Source: Paramagnetospirillum marisnigri (GTDB taxonomy: Bacteria > Pseudomonadota > Alphaproteobacteria > Rhodospirillales > Magnetospirillaceae). Taken from it: a stretch of DNA of 64,000 nt. Shown piece after piece: positions 42,406 to 53,176 of this stretch. Every line of letters starts with the position of its first letter. Position 1 is the stretch's first letter. The DNA is taken from contig NZ_LWQT01000098.1 of NCBI RefSeq assembly GCF_001650715.1, positions 152,484-216,483 on the forward strand, written 5' to 3'. The position numbers and the translations under genes are program-made. Under the pieces are notes generated by a model, which saw nothing but the letters and a program-made list of their open reading frames with translations, was not told the origin of the DNA and ran no database searches.

Positions 42406-44922
42406 ATGACGGAATTTGCCGAAGCGGCTTACGCGACACCTCTCTGGCGCAAGGTTGATTGGTCTTCCTGGCGCAATGGAGTCTGGGCGCGCCGGGCCGC
42501 CAGCAGATGGCGGGCGCTGGCGGCGGAGCCGCTGGCATGGTGGCAGACCGGTGACGTGCCCTGGTTCCGCGACATCAGCATTCAGGCCCGCTTCTCCCTC
42601 TTGATCGGCGTGGTGCTAGCCGCCGGGGTGCTGGTTGGAACCGCCTATGGCCTCGGCGAGCGCAGCATCTCCCGCGCCCTCAATGATCAGATGGAATACC
42701 AGTCGCTGCTGGAACTTTCGTCCGGCATCCGGGCGGGCGCGCTGACCATGCAGACCGATGCGAACGGCCTGACCGCCGAGCGCAAGGCCCGTTTCGCCGA
42801 GGAATTCGATACCCAGTACTACCTTGTCACCGCCGCCCTGGCCGCCATCAAGGCCTCGCCCGTGGCCGCCGAGCACCACGACGAGATCGCCGCCCTGGAC
42901 CACGCCCTGGCCGAGGTGAACGCCCAGTTCGGCAAGGTTGTGGCGCTGACCACCACCTTGGGCCTGACGGAGAGCGACGGATTGCGGGGCAAGCTGCGCG
43001 CCTCGGTCAAGGCCATCGAGGATGAATTGGCGCTCTGGCCCAATACCGACGACCTCAAGGCCCGCATGCTGCGCCTGCGCGAGGCCGAAAAGAACTTCAT
43101 GATCTATCAGGATGCCTCGTATCTGGGAAAAAGCCGGGGTCTGGCCAGCCAGTTCGAATTCGCCATCGACGCCGCCGCCATCGCCAACTCCACCAAGGAC
43201 GACTTCCGCGCCATGGCGACAGCCTATAGCGCGGACATGGCCGCCTATGGCGCCGCCCATCTGGAGCAGGAGACCGAGATCGCCAAATTGCGCAGCCTGT
43301 TCGAGGCCCTGCAGCCGCGCATCCAGGATTTCTCCACCATGGCCCATGTGGGCGTGGCCGAGGCCAATGAGCGTCAGGGCCAAACCCGGTCCCAGGTCGG
43401 TCTGGTCATCGCCGTGATCGGCAGCCTTGCCCTGCTGGCCGTGATCCTGGTGGGGCTGATTTCGGCCCGATCCATCGGGCGGCCGGTGCTGCTGATGGAA
43501 GAAGCCATGAGCCGCCTGGCCGATGGCGACAATCTGGCGGATATTCCCGGGGTCCATCGCGCCGACGAGGTCGGCATCATGGCCAAGGCGGTGCGGGTGT
43601 TCCGTGACAACGCCCTGGCCATGGAAGAATTGCGGGTGCGCCAGGAAGCCGAGCAGGCCGCCAAGGAATTGCGGGGGCAAAAGCTCGACGCCCTGATCGC
43701 CGCTTTCGATTCCGACGTCTCCGCCGTGATCGGGACCGTGGCGGGCTCGGCCGCCGATGCCGAGACCTCGGCCCGCGAGATGGACAGCTTCGCCAGCCAG
43801 ACCGTGGAGCAGATGGAGGCTGTGGACCACTCGTCCGGTGCCGCCACCGCCAGTGTCCAGGCCATGGCCGCTGCCGCCGAACAGCTGGCCTATTCCATCG
43901 ACGAGATTTCCGCCCGGGTCAACGAGGCCTCGAAGGTGGCGGTGGAGGCGTCCAAGACCGCCAGCCGCACCGACGACATCGTCCGATCGCTGTTCGAGGC
44001 GTCCAAGCGCATCGGCGCGGTTGTGACCTTCATCCAGACCATCGCCTCGCAGACCCGCCTGCTGGCGCTGAACGCCACCATCGAAGCCGCTCGGGCAGGC
44101 GAGCACGGCCATGGTTTCGCCGTGGTGGCGGGCGAAGTCAAGCAACTGGCGGACAAGACCAGCAGCGCCACCAATGAAATCGCCGGCCAGATCGCCGCGG
44201 TCCAGGCGGCAGGCGAGTCGGCGGTGGGCGCCATCCGCGAGATCGCCGCCTCGGTGGAAAAAGTCAACGAAATCTCTGGCACCATCGCCGCCGCCGTCGA
44301 GGAACAGGGCGCCGCCACCCGCGAGATTTCCCGCGCCGCCCAGGATGCCGCCCAGGGAACCACCATGGTGGCCTCGTCCATCAACTGGGTGGTCAAGGAG
44401 GCGGCGCAGATGCGCAGCTCGGCCAGCACCATGCTGGAAGGCTCGGTGCGCATGACGGGGCAGTCGGAAATCCTGCGCGCCATGGTCGATAACTTCCTGC
44501 TGGGAGTCCAGGACGGCGCCCCCAGCTTGAAATGGGGCGAAGCCTGGCTGACCGGCCATCCGGTCATCGACGAGGACCACCGGCTGCTGGTCGAGACCGT
44601 CAACGAACTGAGCGAGGCCATGATCGCGGGCAAGGGGCGCGATATCCTGGGTGCCATCCTGGACCGGCTCGCCGACTACACCACCCGTCATTTCGCGCGA
44701 GAGGAAGCCATCTGGGAGCAGGGCGGTCTCGACTCACTGGAGGAACATCGCCGCTTCCATCGAGACCTCCTGGCCAAGGTCAAAAGCTTTGCCGAGGATT
44801 TCCGCCTCGGCAAGGCCACGCTCAGCATGGACATGATGACCTTCCTGCGCGACTGGCTGATGAAGCATGTGTTCAAGACCGACAAGCAGGCCGTCGCCAC
44901 CATCGCCCCCGCCACCCGTTGA
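42406..44922 (+). CDS. Methyl-accepting chemotaxis protein with C-terminal hemerythrin domain (unit 2)
   Basis: Identical second copy of the 838-residue receptor at 13677-16193; all hemerythrin ligands and the MCP hairpin tip are unchanged. Doubling a chemoreceptor gene could shift receptor array composition. Confidence 0.92.
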   Translation: MTEFAEAAYATPLWRKVDWSSWRNGVWARRAASRWRALAAEPLAWWQTGDVPWFRDISIQARFSLLIGVVLAAGVLVGTAYGLGERSISRALNDQMEYQSLLELSSGIRAGALTMQTDANGLTAERKARFAEEFDTQYYLVTAALAAIKASPVAAEHHDEIAALDHALAEVNAQFGKVVALTTTLGLTESDGLRGKLRASVKAIEDELALWPNTDDLKARMLRLREAEKNFMIYQDASYLGKSRGLASQFEFAIDAAAIANSTKDDFRAMATAYSADMAAYGAAHLEQETEIAKLRSLFEALQPRIQDFSTMAHVGVAEANERQGQTRSQVGLVIAVIGSLALLAVILVGLISARSIGRPVLLMEEAMSRLADGDNLADIPGVHRADEVGIMAKAVRVFRDNALAMEELRVRQEAEQAAKELRGQKLDALIAAFDSDVSAVIGTVAGSAADAETSAREMDSFASQTVEQMEAVDHSSGAATASVQAMAAAAEQLAYSIDEISARVNEASKVAVEASKTASRTDDIVRSLFEASKRIGAVVTFIQTIASQTRLLALNATIEAARAGEHGHGFAVVAGEVKQLADKTSSATNEIAGQIAAVQAAGESAVGAIREIAASVEKVNEISGTIAAAVEEQGAATREISRAAQDAAQGTTMVASSINWVVKEAAQMRSSASTMLEGSVRMTGQSEILRAMVDNFLLGVQDGAPSLKWGEAWLTGHPVIDEDHRLLVETVNELSEAMIAGKGRDILGAILDRLADYTTRHFAREEAIWEQGGLDSLEEHRRFHRDLLAKVKSFAEDFRLGKATLSMDMMTFLRDWLMKHVFKTDKQAVATIAPATR

Positions 44923-45087
44923 AAATGTAACACTTCTGGGGATTGTCGCCCCCCCGGAGCTGCGGTATATTTCAGTTCAGTGACGCACACGCACGTGCCG
45001 ATGGCCCATCCGAGGTTATGCAACGACGATCGCGTCCTTTTTGGAGGAGCCGGCCACCGTGGGCCGGTACCCGAAAGGGAGGTGGAC

Positions 45088-45153
45088 ATGTTGGTGACCC
45101 GTGTTCTGGGCACTTTCCCCGACGCCGCATCCATGACCAGCACTAGGCCGTAA
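45088..45153 (+). CDS. Possible 21-aa leader peptide (unit 2)
   Basis: Second copy of the short frame at 16359-16424, with the same strong Shine-Dalgarno sequence and surrounding hairpins (45205-45230). Confidence 0.4.
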   Translation: MLVTRVLGTFPDAASMTSTRP

Positions 45154-45266
45154 GCCGCGGTCGCGCAGCCGATTCCGGTTGCCTGCTGCCGTATCGCTTA
45201 CGCGACATCCCCTCCCATGCGAGGGGATGTGGACGGAGGATTCTCCGTGATCATGGGGAGGAAGAA

Positions 45267-45446
45267 ATGGAAAACTGGGCCCGCCTGATGACCGCCGATC
45301 GTGAATTGTCCCAAGCCTTCGATCTGCTGGACCGCGCCCGCGAGATCACCTTGCGCACACCCGCCGCCATCGTTACCCGCGAAGGCCTGGTGGCCGCCGC
45401 CCGCGATGCCGTGACCCGGGTCAACGGCCTGCTGAAGCACGATTAG
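45267..45446 (+). CDS. Small conserved-looking protein, 59 aa (unit 2)
   Basis: Second copy of the 59-residue protein at 16538-16717, followed by the second copy of the type 2 palindromic element (45467-45570). Confidence 0.65.
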   Translation: MENWARLMTADRELSQAFDLLDRAREITLRTPAAIVTREGLVAAARDAVTRVNGLLKHD

Positions 45447-45711
45447 CGCGTGATCCGCCTCGTCATGTCATCCCGAGCGGCAGCGAGGTATCTCATCCTG
45501 GAACGGCTATTCCGGCTTGGAACCAGCGGTCCAGAGAGAGATCCCTCCGCCCGATGGTCGTCGGGATGACGGATCATCTCATGCGCCGACCGGTATCATC
45601 GTCCCCCGCGACGCCAAGACCGCCGTCCGCAGGCTTAGGAAAACCATAACATTCATCCGGCTTTGAACAGCCTATACTCCCCTTGCGTACAGCCTCAGGG
45701 GAGCCGAAGCC

Positions 45712-46230
45712 ATGGCCATTCCCAATAAGGTCTTCAACGTCCTCTTCATTTGCGACGACGACACCGTCCGTGCCCCCATCGCCGCCTCGCTGCTCAATGC
45801 CCGGCCGTCCGGAGGCTTTCGCGCCTTCAGCGCCGGCATCGCGCCCAGCACGGCGGTTCCCGCCGCCACCCTGGATGCGCTGCGGGCCGCCGGAGCCCCG
45901 GCCGAGGGGCTGACCCCGGTCCCGTTGGACGATTTCCGTCCGGCGGGCGCCCCTCACATGGACTTCGTCTTCACCCTGACGGAACCCCACGAGGCCTGCA
46001 GCATCGGCGCCCCCCTGCCCGGCGCGCCGGTGGTGGTCCCCTGGCCGATTCCGCGCCCGGACCTGGATACCGGCTCACTGGCCGAGCGCAGTTCCCGCAT
46101 CGCCGAGGTGGTGCGCATGATCCGCCGCCGGGTCGACCTGTTCTCGGAACTGCCGCTGGACCGGCTCGATGCCCTGACCCTGCGCCTTCAAGCCGAAGGC
46201 GTTCATCAGCGGGCTACCGACGAATCGTGA
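45712..46230 (+). CDS. Low-molecular-weight phosphatase/arsenate reductase-like protein (unit 2)
   Basis: Identical second copy of the 172-residue protein at 16983-17501, with the same Asp-rich Cys-x5-Arg loop. Confidence 0.7.
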   Translation: MAIPNKVFNVLFICDDDTVRAPIAASLLNARPSGGFRAFSAGIAPSTAVPAATLDALRAAGAPAEGLTPVPLDDFRPAGAPHMDFVFTLTEPHEACSIGAPLPGAPVVVPWPIPRPDLDTGSLAERSSRIAEVVRMIRRRVDLFSELPLDRLDALTLRLQAEGVHQRATDES

Positions 46231-46359
46231 CGCCTGGATGATTCTTTTGTTTCAGTCGGCCGTGGCGAGTGCCCCGCGACAGTCGCGGCGGTATAATCCC
46301 GCGTCGCGATACCACGCCCGTTCGTTGATCCGTTCCGTCGCACCGAAAAGTCCCTTTCC

Positions 46360-48120
46360 ATGCCCCCGGCCATCGACAGCAGCACCGACTTCTCCGGTAT
46401 CCGGGTGGCCCTCCAGGCCATCGTCAACGTCCATTCCGGCCTGTGCTTCGGACACGAGGCCCTGCTGCGCGGTTGGGAAGCCTATGGCGCCGAGTCCATC
46501 GAGGATTTGCTGGGGGCCTGCCATGCCGCCGGGCGGCTGGCCGATCTGGAAATCACCGTCCGCACCCGCATCGCCGATCTGGCCCGCTGTTATCCCGCGG
46601 TGGCTCAATCCGCCCTGTTCGTCAACCTGGATGCCCGCGCCGTCGGGCAACTGGACCAGGTCATGGAGGCGACTCGGCAGTTGCTGCAACCCCTTTTCCC
46701 CCATGTGGTGACCGAGATTTCCGCCCTGCCTCAGGGCGAGGCGCCGACGGTCTATTCCGCCAAGACCATGCGGCGCCAGGGCGGCATGCTGGCCATTGAC
46801 CGCTTCGGAGCCGCCGCCGCCTCGCTCAGCCTGCTGTCGGGCTGCGATCCGGACTTCATCAAGATCGACCGTTCGCTGATCGCCGGTATCGATACCGAGG
46901 CCCGCAAGCGGGTGGTGCTGGCCCAGGTGATCGGCATGGCCCACACCCTGGGTATCGAGGTCATCGCCGTGGGGGTCGAAAGCGGCCGCGATCTCACCGT
47001 CTGCCGCGAATTGGGCCTGGACCTGATCCAAGGCTATTTCATCAGCCCGCCCCAGGAAGCCCCCGACCGCCTGGGGGGAAGCTATGAGCATGTGGATGCC
47101 CTGGCCCGCGAGGACCGCCGCCAACGCCAGATCGACCAGAAATGGGTGATCCAGCAGATGGATCAGGTCCCCGCCATCCTGGTGGACGCGCCGCTGCGCG
47201 ACATGTTCGACCGCTTCGCCCGTTCGCCGGACAATGCCTATGTGCCGGTGGTGGACGCCACCGGCCGCCCGCTGGGCATCGTGCGCGAAAGCGACATGAA
47301 GAATTACGCCTATTCCGCCTATGGCAAGGATCTGATCGCCAACAAGGCCCTGGGCCGCCGCCTGCGCGAATTCGTGGTGCGCTGCCCCATCGCCGACATC
47401 ACCACGCCGCTCGACCGCATGCTGTCCATTTTCGCCGCCGCCGAGAAGGCCGACGGCATCCTGCTGTCCGAGCACATGGTCTATCGCGGCTTCCTGACCG
47501 CCCGCTCGCTGATCCGCGCCATGCACGAAAAGACCCTGGCGCGGGCCCGTGATGAAAACCCCCTGAGCAAACTGCCCGGCAACGTGGTCATCACCGAATA
47601 CGTCAACGACTGCATCGCCGATGGCGAGGGCGCGGTGTTGGCCTATATCGACTTCGACAACTTCAAGCCATTCAACGACACCTACGGCTTCCGCCAGGGC
47701 GACCGCGCCATCTTGCTGTTCGCCGAGTTGTGCCGCAAGGCGGCCGACCCCCAGACCTGGTTCCTGGGCCATATCGGCGGCGACGACTTCTTCGTCGGCC
47801 TCAAGGGCGCCAGCGAGGCCGAGGCGGCCACCGCCATTGGCGACCTGATCCGCCAGTTCACCTCGGACGCCGAAAGCTTCTATGACGCCGAAGCCCGCCA
47901 GCGGCGCTGCATCACCGCCCAGGACCGCGAGGGCCATGTGAAGTCGTTTCCGCTGCTGTCGGCCAGCGCGGTGTTGCTGGTGCTGCCGCCCGGCAATCGC
48001 GAGGTCAGCGCCGACGACATCTCGTCTGCCATCGCATCGCGCAAGAAGGAAGCCAAATCCGCTCCCGACAAATTGGCGGTGGTGGTGCTGGCTTCGGACG
48101 CCTCTGTCACTTCAAAATAA
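46360..48120 (+). CDS. EAL-CBS-GGDEF domain protein, degenerate EAL (unit 2)
   Basis: Identical second copy of the 586-residue protein at 17631-19391, with the IDRFG and GGDDF variants; these are therefore ancestral to the duplication, not damage in one copy. Confidence 0.88.
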   Translation: MPPAIDSSTDFSGIRVALQAIVNVHSGLCFGHEALLRGWEAYGAESIEDLLGACHAAGRLADLEITVRTRIADLARCYPAVAQSALFVNLDARAVGQLDQVMEATRQLLQPLFPHVVTEISALPQGEAPTVYSAKTMRRQGGMLAIDRFGAAAASLSLLSGCDPDFIKIDRSLIAGIDTEARKRVVLAQVIGMAHTLGIEVIAVGVESGRDLTVCRELGLDLIQGYFISPPQEAPDRLGGSYEHVDALAREDRRQRQIDQKWVIQQMDQVPAILVDAPLRDMFDRFARSPDNAYVPVVDATGRPLGIVRESDMKNYAYSAYGKDLIANKALGRRLREFVVRCPIADITTPLDRMLSIFAAAEKADGILLSEHMVYRGFLTARSLIRAMHEKTLARARDENPLSKLPGNVVITEYVNDCIADGEGAVLAYIDFDNFKPFNDTYGFRQGDRAILLFAELCRKAADPQTWFLGHIGGDDFFVGLKGASEAEAATAIGDLIRQFTSDAESFYDAEARQRRCITAQDREGHVKSFPLLSASAVLLVLPPGNREVSADDISSAIASRKKEAKSAPDKLAVVVLASDASVTSK

Positions 48121-48203
48121 CCGAACATTAACACCGCCGAGCCGGGTCGAGCGCTATTGTGCACTGCGGCATATGGCCGAGAGAGCGCAGGAAGGGCTTC
48201 GCA

Positions 48204-49160
48204 ATGCTAATCCGCGGCATTTTCGCTTTGGCGGCTGGTGCCCTGGCGCTGGCGGGACTGAAAACCGGAGCGCTGGCCGCCGACGCGCCCGCGCCACCGC
48301 TTCGCTTCGCCCTGATCGCCACCGAGGCCAGCAGCGAGGTTCAGGCCAAGTGGACGCCGGTGCTCGACGCGCTGGCCTGCCATCTCGGCCGGAGCGTGGT
48401 CGCCGAGGTTTCCGCCGACTATGCCGGGGCCATCTGGGCTCTGCGCAACGGCCGCGCCCAACTGGCCTGGCTGGGCAACAAGGCGGCTCTGGAAGCGGTG
48501 GACCACGCGGGCGCCGAGGTCTTCGCCCAGCATGTCTATCCATCCGGCCTCGGCGGCTATTACAGCACCCTGATCGTGCGGACCTCGTCGTCGCTGGCCA
48601 GTGCCGACGATTTGATAGCCCAGGCGACCGGGCTGACCCTGGCCATGGGCGATCCCAATTCCACCTCGGGAACCCTGGTACCCGGCCACTACCTGTTTGC
48701 CAGTCGCAGCATCGAGCCCCGCCGGGTATTCAAGCGGGTCATCCAGGGCAGCCACGAGGACAATGTCCATTCGCTGCTGGAAGGCCGCGCCGATGCCGCC
48801 ACCGTCGCCAGCGTCCATCTCGACGGACTGCTGCGCCGTCGACCCGAATTGGCCAACGCCTTCCGGGTCATCTGGCGCTCGCCCTTGATTCCCGCCGATC
48901 CACTGCTGTGGGGATCCTCCCTTCCCGCCGAGGCCAAGGCCCAGGTCAAGGCATTCTTCCTGGATTACGGCCGCCCCGCCGTCCACAAGTCGGTGGACGT
49001 CATGGCCGCCGAGCAGGCCGCGCTGAAACGCCTGGACCTGTCCGGCTTCATCGCTTCGGACAATGGCCAACTGGCCATGGTCAAGGACCTGGAACAGGCC
49101 CGCCGCCGCATGGCCGAAGTCAAGCATTCCAGCACAACCGGAAAGGAAGGCGCGCCATGA
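48204..49160 (+). CDS. Periplasmic PhnD-like substrate-binding protein (unit 2)
   Basis: Identical second copy of the 318-residue protein at 19475-20431, again overlapping the GGDEF-EAL gene by 4 bp. Confidence 0.85.
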   Translation: MLIRGIFALAAGALALAGLKTGALAADAPAPPLRFALIATEASSEVQAKWTPVLDALACHLGRSVVAEVSADYAGAIWALRNGRAQLAWLGNKAALEAVDHAGAEVFAQHVYPSGLGGYYSTLIVRTSSSLASADDLIAQATGLTLAMGDPNSTSGTLVPGHYLFASRSIEPRRVFKRVIQGSHEDNVHSLLEGRADAATVASVHLDGLLRRRPELANAFRVIWRSPLIPADPLLWGSSLPAEAKAQVKAFFLDYGRPAVHKSVDVMAAEQAALKRLDLSGFIASDNGQLAMVKDLEQARRRMAEVKHSSTTGKEGAP

Positions 49161-51202
49161 GCATGATTCTTCGCCGCCTGCCCAGCCTCGGCATCGGAAG
49201 TAAGCTGCTGCTGGTGGTCCTGCCCTGCATGCTGCTGGGGGCGGTGATCATGTTCCTGGCCTTCGAGCGCTTCAGCACCCGCGAGCGGCTGTCGGCGCTG
49301 GAAGCCCGCCTGGACGCCTTCGCCGTCACCCAGGCGGCATCGCTGACCAAACCGCTGTGGGAATTCGACGAGACCACGGTGCACCGGCTGTTCGCCGCCT
49401 ATGGCGAGGTTCCCGAACTGATGGTCGCCGCCGTGTTCGACGCCGATGGCCATCTGGTCGCCTCGGCGGGCGGCCGCGATTCCGATGGGCACCAGCAGGT
49501 GCTCAAACGGGCGGTTCCGCTGGTGCAGCAGGCCGTTGGCGGCGCCTATTCCATCGGTCGGCTGGAGGTCAGCTTCCATGACGGCCGGATTCGGCGCGAA
49601 CTGGCGTCTCAGCGCTCGGCCGGGCTGCTGGTGCTGTCCTTGTCCTTCGTGCTGCTGGGGGGGATGACCTTGCTCAGCGTGCGCCGTCTGGTGGCTGAAC
49701 CATTAAGGCGCCTGCGGGATTCGCTCCGCCACAATGCCAATGTCATGACCCGCGACCCCCTGGTCTGGCAAGGTGGCGACGAGGTCGGCGAAGTGGTGGG
49801 CGCCTATAACCGCCTGCTGGACGAAATCAGCCAGCGGACCGAGGACATCCACCGCATGGCCTATCACGACAGCCTGACCGGCCTGCCCAACCGTCGCCTG
49901 CTGGAAGACCGCATCGGCCACGCCATCGCCGTGGCCGAGCGTCAGAACCGCTCCATCGCCGTGCTGTTCGCCGATATCGACAACTTCAAGGTGATCAACG
50001 ACACCCTGGGGCATAAGCAGGGCGACACCCTGCTGCGCATGGCCGCCGAGCGCATGAGCGCCATCATCCGCTCCATGGACACCATCGCCCGCTGGGGCGG
50101 CGACGAGTTCGTCATCGTGGTCGAAGGACTGGAATCGGCGGGCGAGGCCGCCAATGTGGCCGAGAAGCTGATCGAGGAGATCGGGGTTCCCATCCATCTC
50201 GACAGCAATCTGCTGCGCATTGGCGTCTCCATCGGCATCAGCCTCTATCCCCAGGACGGCACCGACGCCACCACCCTGATCAAGAATGCCGACATGGCCC
50301 TGTTCGAGGCCAAGGGACGCGGCCGCAACACCTTCCACTTCTTCGACCAGGCCATGAATTCCCGCGCCATCCGCCGCCTCGACATCGAGATGGCGCTGCG
50401 TCACGCCATCTCCGCCGGCCAATTGGAGCTGCATTATCAGCCCAAGATCGCCTCGGCCAACGGTGCCATCACCGGAGTGGAAGCCCTGGTCCGCTGGCGT
50501 CGCCCCGGCGAGGGGCTGATCCAGCCCGACGAATTCATTCCCCTGGCCGAGGAAAGCGACCTGATCGTGGCGGTGGGGGAATGGGTGCTGCACCAGGCCT
50601 GCGCCCAGATCAAGGCCTGGCGCGCCAAGGGCTTCGGCGACGTTCCCGTGGCCATCAATCTGTCACCGCGTCACTTCCGCCGCGACAAGGACCTGGACGG
50701 CATCATCGCCACGGTGGAGGCCGCCGGGATTCCACCCCACCTGATCGAGATCGAGGTCACCGAAACCACATTGATGCACGACCCGGAAAAGGCCATTGCC
50801 CTGTTGCAGCGGCTGCGCGACCGGGGCTTCGGCATCGCCATCGACGATTTCGGGTCGGGCTACTCCAACCTGTCCTATCTGCGCCGCCTGCCCATCACCA
50901 CCTTGAAGATCGACCGCGCCTTCGTGATGGATATCGAGCACAACCAGGACAATATCGAGATCATCCGCGCCATCATCGCCATGGCCAACGCCCTGAGCCT
51001 GGGGCTGGTGGCCGAGGGCGTCGAGAACGAGCGCCAGTTCGCCTTCCTGCGCAATTCCGATTGCGCCGTGGTGCAGGGCTACTACTTCTCGCGTCCCCTG
51101 CCCCCGGCCGAGCTGGAATCCCTGTTGCAACGCCCCCGTTCGCCCCATCCGGCCCTGGATATCATGGGGCTCACCACACTTCAGGTGGCGGCCAACGCCT
51201 GA
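49157..51202 (+). CDS. Membrane GGDEF-EAL c-di-GMP protein (unit 2)
   Basis: Identical second copy of the 681-residue protein at 20428-22473, with GGDEF, RxxD and EAL sites intact. Confidence 0.93.
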   Translation: MSMILRRLPSLGIGSKLLLVVLPCMLLGAVIMFLAFERFSTRERLSALEARLDAFAVTQAASLTKPLWEFDETTVHRLFAAYGEVPELMVAAVFDADGHLVASAGGRDSDGHQQVLKRAVPLVQQAVGGAYSIGRLEVSFHDGRIRRELASQRSAGLLVLSLSFVLLGGMTLLSVRRLVAEPLRRLRDSLRHNANVMTRDPLVWQGGDEVGEVVGAYNRLLDEISQRTEDIHRMAYHDSLTGLPNRRLLEDRIGHAIAVAERQNRSIAVLFADIDNFKVINDTLGHKQGDTLLRMAAERMSAIIRSMDTIARWGGDEFVIVVEGLESAGEAANVAEKLIEEIGVPIHLDSNLLRIGVSIGISLYPQDGTDATTLIKNADMALFEAKGRGRNTFHFFDQAMNSRAIRRLDIEMALRHAISAGQLELHYQPKIASANGAITGVEALVRWRRPGEGLIQPDEFIPLAEESDLIVAVGEWVLHQACAQIKAWRAKGFGDVPVAINLSPRHFRRDKDLDGIIATVEAAGIPPHLIEIEVTETTLMHDPEKAIALLQRLRDRGFGIAIDDFGSGYSNLSYLRRLPITTLKIDRAFVMDIEHNQDNIEIIRAIIAMANALSLGLVAEGVENERQFAFLRNSDCAVVQGYYFSRPLPPAELESLLQRPRSPHPALDIMGLTTLQVAANA

Positions 51203-52986
51203 TCCAGGTCACGGATGATGTCGTCGGCGGTTTCGATCCCCACCGACAGGCGGACCACATCCGGCCCCGCCCCGGCGGCCAGACGCTGTTCGTCCGAAAG
51301 CTGGCGATGGGTGGTCGAGGCCGGATGCAGGATCAGCGAGCGGGTATCGCCCACATTGGCGAGATGGGAGATCAGCCGCACCGATTCCACCACCTTGATG
51401 CCCGCGTCATAGCCGCCCTTGACCCCGAAGGTGAAGACCGACCCCGCCCCCTTCGGCAGGTATTTGGCGGCTAGGTCGCGATAGGGGCTGGATTTCAGCC
51501 CGGCATAGGACACCCAGGCCACCTTGGGATGGGCTTCGAGGAATTCGGCCACCTTGGCGGCATTGGCCACATGGCGTTCCATCCTGAGCGCCAGGGTCTC
51601 CATGCCGGTGATGGTCAGGAAGGCGTTCATGGGGGCCATGGACGGGCCGAAATCGCGCAGCGCCACCGCCCTGGCCTTGGTGGTGAAGCCGAAATCGCCG
51701 AAGGTCTCGTAGAAGGTCAGGCCATGATAGGCCGGTTCCGGCTTGGTCATGGAGGGGAACTTGTCGTTCTGGGCCCAGTCGAACTTGCCCGATTCCACCA
51801 CCACACCGCCTAAGGAATTGCCGTGTCCGGCCAGGAACTTGGTGGTGGAATGGCAGATGATATCGGCGCCCCATTCGAAGGGGCGGCACAGATAGGGCGT
51901 CGCCAGGGTGTTGTCCACCACCAGGGGAATGCCCGCCTCGTGGGCCACGGCGGCCACCGCTTCCAGGTCGACCACGATGCCGCCGGGATTGGCCAGGCTT
52001 TCCACGAAGATGGCCTTGCATTTGGGCGTCAGCGCCTTCCGGAAATTGCCCGGGTCCCTGGGGTCGACGAAATGGCAGGTCCAGCCCAGCTTGCGGAAGG
52101 ACAGGCCGAACTGGGTGAGCGATCCGCCATAGAGGTTGCGCGACGCAAGGAACTCGTCGCCCGGCTCCAGCAGGGTGAAGAAGGTCAGGAACTGCCCGGC
52201 ATGGCCCGAGGCCGCCGCCACCGCCGCCCGGCCGCCCTCCAGGGTCGCCACCCGTTCCTCCAGCACCGACACGGTGGGATTGGTCAGGCGGGAATAGATA
52301 TTGCCGAAAGTGTGCAGGTTGAACAGCGACGCCGCCTGCTCGGCATCCTCGAACACATAGGATGAGGTCTGGTAGATAGGGGTGATGCGCGCCCCGGTGG
52401 CCGGGTCGGGCGCCGCCCCGGCATGGACCGCCATGGTCTCGAAGCCATAGGTCAGGTTGCGGGGCGGCAGGGCGCGCTCCTTGCGCTCGGCCCGGCGCGG
52501 CGCCTCGGGCGCCTGGTTCTGCACCAGCCCGGTATTGACGCCACTCCAGCCCAACTCGCCCCCCAGCCGGCCGTATTCGATCTTGGGGCAGCGGTCCATC
52601 ACCACTTCCAGACCGGCGGCCTCGGCCTTGGCGGCGGCCTCGTCGTTGCGCACCCCCAACTGCATCCACAGCACCTTGGCACCGACGGCGATGGCCTCGT
52701 CGGCCACCGGCCCCACCTGATCGGAGCGGCGGAACACCTCGACCATGTCCACCGGCTCACCGATCTCGGCCAGGCTGGCCTTGACCGCCTCGCCCAGGAT
52801 TTCCTGCCCGGCGATGGAGGGATTGACCGGAATCACCCGATAGCCCTTGGTCTGCAGATACTTCATGACGAAATAGCTGGGGCGGTTCCAATTGGCGCTG
52901 GCCCCCACCAGGGCGATGGTGCGCACGCTGGCGAGAATGCGCCGCAGCTTGGCGTCGCTGTAGGACAGGGGGGCACGGTCGGTCAT
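51181..52986 (-). CDS. CoA-binding domain/O-acetylhomoserine sulfhydrylase fusion (unit 2)
   Basis: Identical second copy of the 601-residue fusion at 22452-24257, with PLP Lys383 and the same 22-bp tail overlap with the GGDEF-EAL gene. Confidence 0.88.
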   Translation of the reverse strand: MTDRAPLSYSDAKLRRILASVRTIALVGASANWNRPSYFVMKYLQTKGYRVIPVNPSIAGQEILGEAVKASLAEIGEPVDMVEVFRRSDQVGPVADEAIAVGAKVLWMQLGVRNDEAAAKAEAAGLEVVMDRCPKIEYGRLGGELGWSGVNTGLVQNQAPEAPRRAERKERALPPRNLTYGFETMAVHAGAAPDPATGARITPIYQTSSYVFEDAEQAASLFNLHTFGNIYSRLTNPTVSVLEERVATLEGGRAAVAAASGHAGQFLTFFTLLEPGDEFLASRNLYGGSLTQFGLSFRKLGWTCHFVDPRDPGNFRKALTPKCKAIFVESLANPGGIVVDLEAVAAVAHEAGIPLVVDNTLATPYLCRPFEWGADIICHSTTKFLAGHGNSLGGVVVESGKFDWAQNDKFPSMTKPEPAYHGLTFYETFGDFGFTTKARAVALRDFGPSMAPMNAFLTITGMETLALRMERHVANAAKVAEFLEAHPKVAWVSYAGLKSSPYRDLAAKYLPKGAGSVFTFGVKGGYDAGIKVVESVRLISHLANVGDTRSLILHPASTTHRQLSDEQRLAAGAGPDVVRLSVGIETADDIIRDLDQALAAT

Positions 52987-53176
52987 GGAGGAACCTCGGC
53001 TGAATGGGGGTGCGCAGTCTAGCAGGGGGCGCGAGACCACGCATCCCCGGCCAATACAACATGTGCACATTGTTGTTTATCTCGTGACTGCCGCCATGCA
53101 CGCAATGCAATTGTGAAATATCGGAGACAGGGCGCAGATTGCGGGCTCCCGCCCTCGGAACAATGAGGCCCCGACC